Source of the DNA: CAZPXZ01 sp965221505
Lineage (GTDB): Bacteria; Pseudomonadota; Alphaproteobacteria; Rhodobacterales; CAZPXZ01
Direction of reading: 5' to 3'
Length of the DNA: 64,000 nucleotides
Assembly (NCBI GenBank): GCA_965221505.1
Contig: CBDCSI010000001.1
Location: forward strand, 2,170,001-2,234,000
The notes under the pieces were generated by a model that was given only the letters and a program-made list of their open reading frames with translations, ran no database searches and was not told the origin of the DNA. Below, piece by piece: positions 61,086 to 64,000 of the stretch; positions within the stretch are counted from its first letter, which is position 1, and each line of letters starts with the position of its first letter. The position numbers were made by a program, and so were the translations under genes.

Positions 61086-62012
61086 TCAGGCGGCCGGCCG
61101 GGCGGCTTCCTGCGCCGCCTCGACGCGGGCGCCCAGTCCCGCGGCCCGTACCGCCTCGATGTCGTCCTGGTACTTGAGAATGGCGCCCAGGGTGTCGGAG
61201 ACCGCCTCCGGATCCAGGCTGGTCCGGTCCATCGCGGTCAGCGCCCTCGCCCAGTCGAGAGTCTCGGCGACGCCGGGCTTCTTGAACAGGTCCTCGAGGC
61301 GCAGGCCCGCCACGAAGGCGACGATCTCCCGCGACAGGGCGTCTTCGGCCTCGGGAACCCGGGAGCGGAGAATCGCAAGCTCGCGCCGAGCGTCCGGATA
61401 GTCGATCCAGTGGTACAGGCAGCGTCGCTTGAGCGCGTCATGAACTTCGCGGGTGCGATTGGACGTCAAGACGACCGCCGGCGGCGTCGTTGCGCGCACC
61501 GGTCCGATTTCGGGGATCGTCACCTGAAACGCCGACAGCGCCTCCAGGAGGAACGCCTCGAACGGCTCGTCGGCCCGGTCCAGCTCGTCGATCAAGAGCA
61601 CCGGCGGCGCGCCCGGCGGGGCGTCCAGCGCTTCCAGGATCGGCCGGCGAATCAGGAACCGTTCCGAGAAGATGTCCGACCCCAGCGCCTTCCGCCGGCC
61701 GGCGTCCCGGATCTCGCCGGAAGCCTCCGCCATCCGGATCTCCACCATCTGCGCGGCGTAATTCCATTCGTAGACCGCGCTCGCCGCGTCCAGCCCCTCG
61801 TAGCACTGCAGACGGATCAACCTGCGGCCCAGGGCGCTCGCCAGCGCGACGGCGACCTCGGTCTTTCCGACCCCGGCCTCGCCTTCCAGAAACAGCGGAC
61901 GCTCGAGCGCGCCGGAGAGGAACAGCACCGTCGCGAGCGCGCGGTCCGGCACGTAGCCGGTCGATCGCAGCGCCTCGAACGCGGCGTCGATGCTTGAGGG
62001 AAAGTCGTTCAT
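61086..62012 (-). CDS. CoxD-like MoxR-family AAA+ ATPase
   Basis: 308 residues. Walker A is GEAGVGKTE, Walker B is VLLIDELDRAD, and sensor 1 is VVLTSNRTREV; the insertion LQCYEGLDAASAVYEWNYAAQ (about 68-88) is characteristic of CoxD/MoxR. It unfolds or remodels the apo-hydrolase together with CoxE. The start at 62012 is chosen by protein length and motif; an upstream extension is Arg-rich. It is part of the maturation set with CoxE, XdhC and the MobA fusion, which are interrupted by the SPFH/NfeD pair on the other strand. Confidence 0.9.
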   Translation of the reverse strand: MNDFPSSIDAAFEALRSTGYVPDRALATVLFLSGALERPLFLEGEAGVGKTEVAVALASALGRRLIRLQCYEGLDAASAVYEWNYAAQMVEIRMAEASGEIRDAGRRKALGSDIFSERFLIRRPILEALDAPPGAPPVLLIDELDRADEPFEAFLLEALSAFQVTIPEIGPVRATTPPAVVLTSNRTREVHDALKRRCLYHWIDYPDARRELAILRSRVPEAEDALSREIVAFVAGLRLEDLFKKPGVAETLDWARALTAMDRTSLDPEAVSDTLGAILKYQDDIEAVRAAGLGARVEAAQEAARPAA

Positions 62013-62023
62013 GTCGTTGCCTG

Positions 62024-63409
62024 TCACAAGAGAAGCCAGGAGCCGAGGCCCAGAAAAACGAAAAAACCGACGACGTCGGTCACCGTGGTCACGAACGTCC
62101 CCGAAGCGAGCGCCGGATCGAATCCCGCCCGCTCGCACCCCAGGGGAACCAGAATGCCGGAGAGCGCCGCCACGAACAGGTTCATGATCATGGCGAACGC
62201 GAGTACGCCACCCAGCATCGCATCGCCATACCAGAAATAGGCGATTCCCGCGACGATCGCCGCGAACACCAGCCCGTTGGCGACCCCAACCATCGCCTCC
62301 CGCATCACCACGCGCCCGGCGTTGGTGCGGGTGAGATCGCGCGCCGCCAGCGCGCGCACGGCCACCGTCAGCGTCTGCGTTCCGGCGATGCCGCCCATCG
62401 ACGCGACGATCGGCATCAGGACGGCCAGGGCGACCAGGCGGCTGATCGTCTCGTCGAAAAGGGAAATCACCATGGACGCGAGCACCGCCGTAATCAGGTT
62501 CGCGCCGAGCCAGGGAAAGCGCCGCACGGCGATCTCCAGCACCGAGTGGGTGATTTCCTCGTCGCCGACGCTCCCGAGCCGGTGGATGTCCTCCTCCGCC
62601 TGGTCTTCCAGCGCGCCCATCGCGTCGTCGATGTTGATGGCGCCGACCAGTCGACCCGAGCCGTCGACGACGGGCGCGGAGACCAGGTGGTACTGGGCGA
62701 AGAGATAGGCGACCTCCTCCTTCGGATCCTCGGCGCGGATGGAACGGAACTCGCGGTTCATGATCGATTCCAGCCCGACATGGCGCCGGTTCGCCATCAG
62801 GCGGCCGAGGGAAATCGCTCCCACCGGCCGCCCCCGGGGATCGACCACGAAAATCTCGTAGAACTGTTGCGGAAGATCGGACTCGAGGCGCATCAGGTCG
62901 ATGACCTGGCCGACCGTCCAGAAGGGAGGCGCCGTCACCACCTCCCGCTGCATCATGCGTCCGGCGCTGTCCTCGGGGAACCGGAGCGCCTGTTCCACCG
63001 CCGCCCGGTCGTGCTGTCGCAGGGCGCGAAGCACCTCTCTGCGTTCCGCCGGCTCCAGATCCTCGAGCAGGTACACGGCATCGTCGGAATCGAGCGCGGA
63101 AACGGCCCGGGCCAGAACGTCCGGAGCGATGACGTCCAGAACCTCGTCCCGAACGTCCTCCTCCAGTTCCGGCAGCGCTTCCGGCGGAAGGTCGTGACCG
63201 AGAACCCGGACCGCGCGCTCCCGATCCTGCGGCGGCAGCTGTTCGATCAGGTCCGCAACGTCCGCCGCGTGAAACTGCGACAAGTGGCTGAGGAACGTCG
63301 CGCGGTCCTCGCGATCCAGCGCATCGACGATTTCGTCGACGACCGCCGGGTCGAGATGCGGCTCCACCGCCGCGTCCGGCTCGAGTTCCGCTGGCGCCGC
63401 GTTTGCCAT
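62024..63409 (-). CDS. mgtE: Magnesium transporter MgtE
   Basis: 461 residues. The N-terminal superhelical domain (about 20-140, DEIVDALDREDRATFLSHLS, EDSAGRMMQREVV) is followed by two CBS domains (about 150-270) and five C-terminal membrane helices, including the pore motif LMPIVASMGGIAGTQTLTVAVRAL and RTNAGRVVMREAMVG. It imports Mg2+ and is gated by Mg2+ on its cytoplasmic domains. ATG at 63409 follows GGGAGG. It lies 11 bp upstream of the CoxD-like gene on the same strand, but a functional link is not evident. Confidence 0.94.
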   Translation of the reverse strand: MANAAPAELEPDAAVEPHLDPAVVDEIVDALDREDRATFLSHLSQFHAADVADLIEQLPPQDRERAVRVLGHDLPPEALPELEEDVRDEVLDVIAPDVLARAVSALDSDDAVYLLEDLEPAERREVLRALRQHDRAAVEQALRFPEDSAGRMMQREVVTAPPFWTVGQVIDLMRLESDLPQQFYEIFVVDPRGRPVGAISLGRLMANRRHVGLESIMNREFRSIRAEDPKEEVAYLFAQYHLVSAPVVDGSGRLVGAINIDDAMGALEDQAEEDIHRLGSVGDEEITHSVLEIAVRRFPWLGANLITAVLASMVISLFDETISRLVALAVLMPIVASMGGIAGTQTLTVAVRALAARDLTRTNAGRVVMREAMVGVANGLVFAAIVAGIAYFWYGDAMLGGVLAFAMIMNLFVAALSGILVPLGCERAGFDPALASGTFVTTVTDVVGFFVFLGLGSWLLL

Positions 63410-63589
63410 TGCCGCCTCCCGGTCGCCGCGGCCCAGCAGGCCGGATGTCGAACGACGGGGCGAATCTACCAAGATTCGCCCGGCTCCGACAGAATTCCCG
63501 ACCGCCTCAGGCCTGCAGCGGGTCCGCTACCGGAGGAGAGACGCCCCGTTCCGTCGCGTCGCCAGGCAAAACGGAGGAGTCCCCGAACG

Positions 63590-64000
63590 TCAGGCGCGCA
63601 CCGGATACCCGGAACCTTCGCGGCCCGCATTCCCGCCTTGCGTCGGCGCCAGAATCACTTCGCGAAGATACGCCCCGATCCCGCGCGTCCGGTCCCATTG
63701 GGCCGGATAGCCGAGCGAAACCTCCTGAAACGGAACCCCGTCGATCCAGTCGGTCTTGCGAATGTGGAGATGTCCGTACACCGCCGCGCAGGCGTTGAAC
63801 CGCCGGTGCCACCCACGGGTTCGCCTGGTTCCGCACCACGGCGTGAACCGCGGCGCTCGCGGCAGCACCGCCAGCCGCTCCTCGAGCGGGAAGTGGTTGA
63901 CCAGAACCGTCGGCAGATCGGCCGGGAGCGCGTTCAGTCGCGCTTCGCTCGCCGCGCAGCGTTTCGCACACCACGCCTCGCGGTCCGGAAACGGATCCGG
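63590..64000 (-). CDS. Metallophosphoesterase, C-terminal part (runs off the window)
   Basis: The minus strand is open from the window edge through 136 codons to TGA. The fragment includes LPTVLVNHFPL and VYGHLHIRKTDWIDG, the two late metal-binding motifs (N-H and G-H-x-H) of calcineurin-like phosphoesterases. EVSLGYPAQWDR is also typical of this family. The N-terminal GDxHG and GNH motifs lie beyond the end. The substrate cannot be inferred. It is 180 bp upstream of MgtE on the same strand. Confidence 0.85.
   Translation of the reverse strand, partial: PDPFPDREAWCAKRCAASEARLNALPADLPTVLVNHFPLEERLAVLPRAPRFTPWCGTRRTRGWHRRFNACAAVYGHLHIRKTDWIDGVPFQEVSLGYPAQWDRTRGIGAYLREVILAPTQGGNAGREGSGYPVRA

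Noticed and set aside
1..64000. CRISPR arrays, insertion sequences, integrases or phage structural genes
   Set aside because: No regularly spaced repeats, transposase motifs or integrase motifs were seen on reading both strands; Rpn is the only recombination-type protein.

Overview
The window is GC-rich DNA with alphaproteobacterial gene content: two TRAP transporter operons, Cox/Xdh-type molybdoenzyme maturation genes, a sulfite-oxidase-family Mo enzyme with its own cytochrome c, BioY, and rlmB divergent from tRNA-Tyr and tRNA-Gly. No rRNA or other marker pins the genus. A soil or marine alphaproteobacterium with a large repertoire for organic-acid uptake is the best reading.

Layout. 1-11250 is an uptake and catabolism block on the + strand: the end of one dctP with dctQM, an aldo/keto reductase, a minus-strand GMC dehydrogenase diverging from an aldehyde dehydrogenase, a complete dctPQM operon, and two tandem IclR regulators. 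11239-14118 (minus) is an alpha/beta hydrolase, a luciferase-like flavin monooxygenase and an NADPH:FMN-reductase-like protein, which together look like a two-component monooxygenase pathway. 14749-15837 encodes an odd LysM-membrane-NERD nuclease. 16193-18878 is a polar amino-acid ABC importer without an ATPase gene, starting on the last base of tRNA-Gly. 19184-19957 is rlmB.

20138-32987 is the accessory part. Two paralogous CocE/NonD hydrolase genes in inverted orientation flank a roughly 945-bp tandem duplication, an Rpn-family nuclease gene with a strong internal ribosome binding site, an empty 1-kb stretch, and a 1700-residue single-chain restriction-modification enzyme of the type ISP kind. 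That enzyme carries a run of ten G in its reading frame, which could make it phase-variable. The duplicated rpn 3' end keeps the internal Shine-Dalgarno, start codon and an 85-codon frame, so it could make a second copy of the small C-terminal Rpn protein known as an antitoxin in E. coli.

33029-38545 (minus) is a dipeptide/oligopeptide ABC importer. 38845-39075 is a small coiled-coil/membrane protein split by an amber codon. 39489-44076 holds a YHS protein, a CoA-binding protein, MetY and a sulfite-dehydrogenase-like pair. 44606-47425 is a solitary SWIM-SNF2 ATPase. 48205-53642 is a nikABCDE-like ABC importer whose third gene seems to start at ATA. 54214-63409 contains BioY, an FMN reductase, a fused molybdenum-cofactor enzyme, XdhC, a SPFH/NfeD pair, CoxE- and CoxD-like maturation proteins and MgtE. 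The window ends inside a metallophosphoesterase gene.

A recurring regulatory theme is a strong hairpin between the substrate-binding-protein gene and the first permease gene in three separate transport operons (232-260, 7610-7642, 36932-36962). This would fit the need for far more binding protein than membrane subunits.
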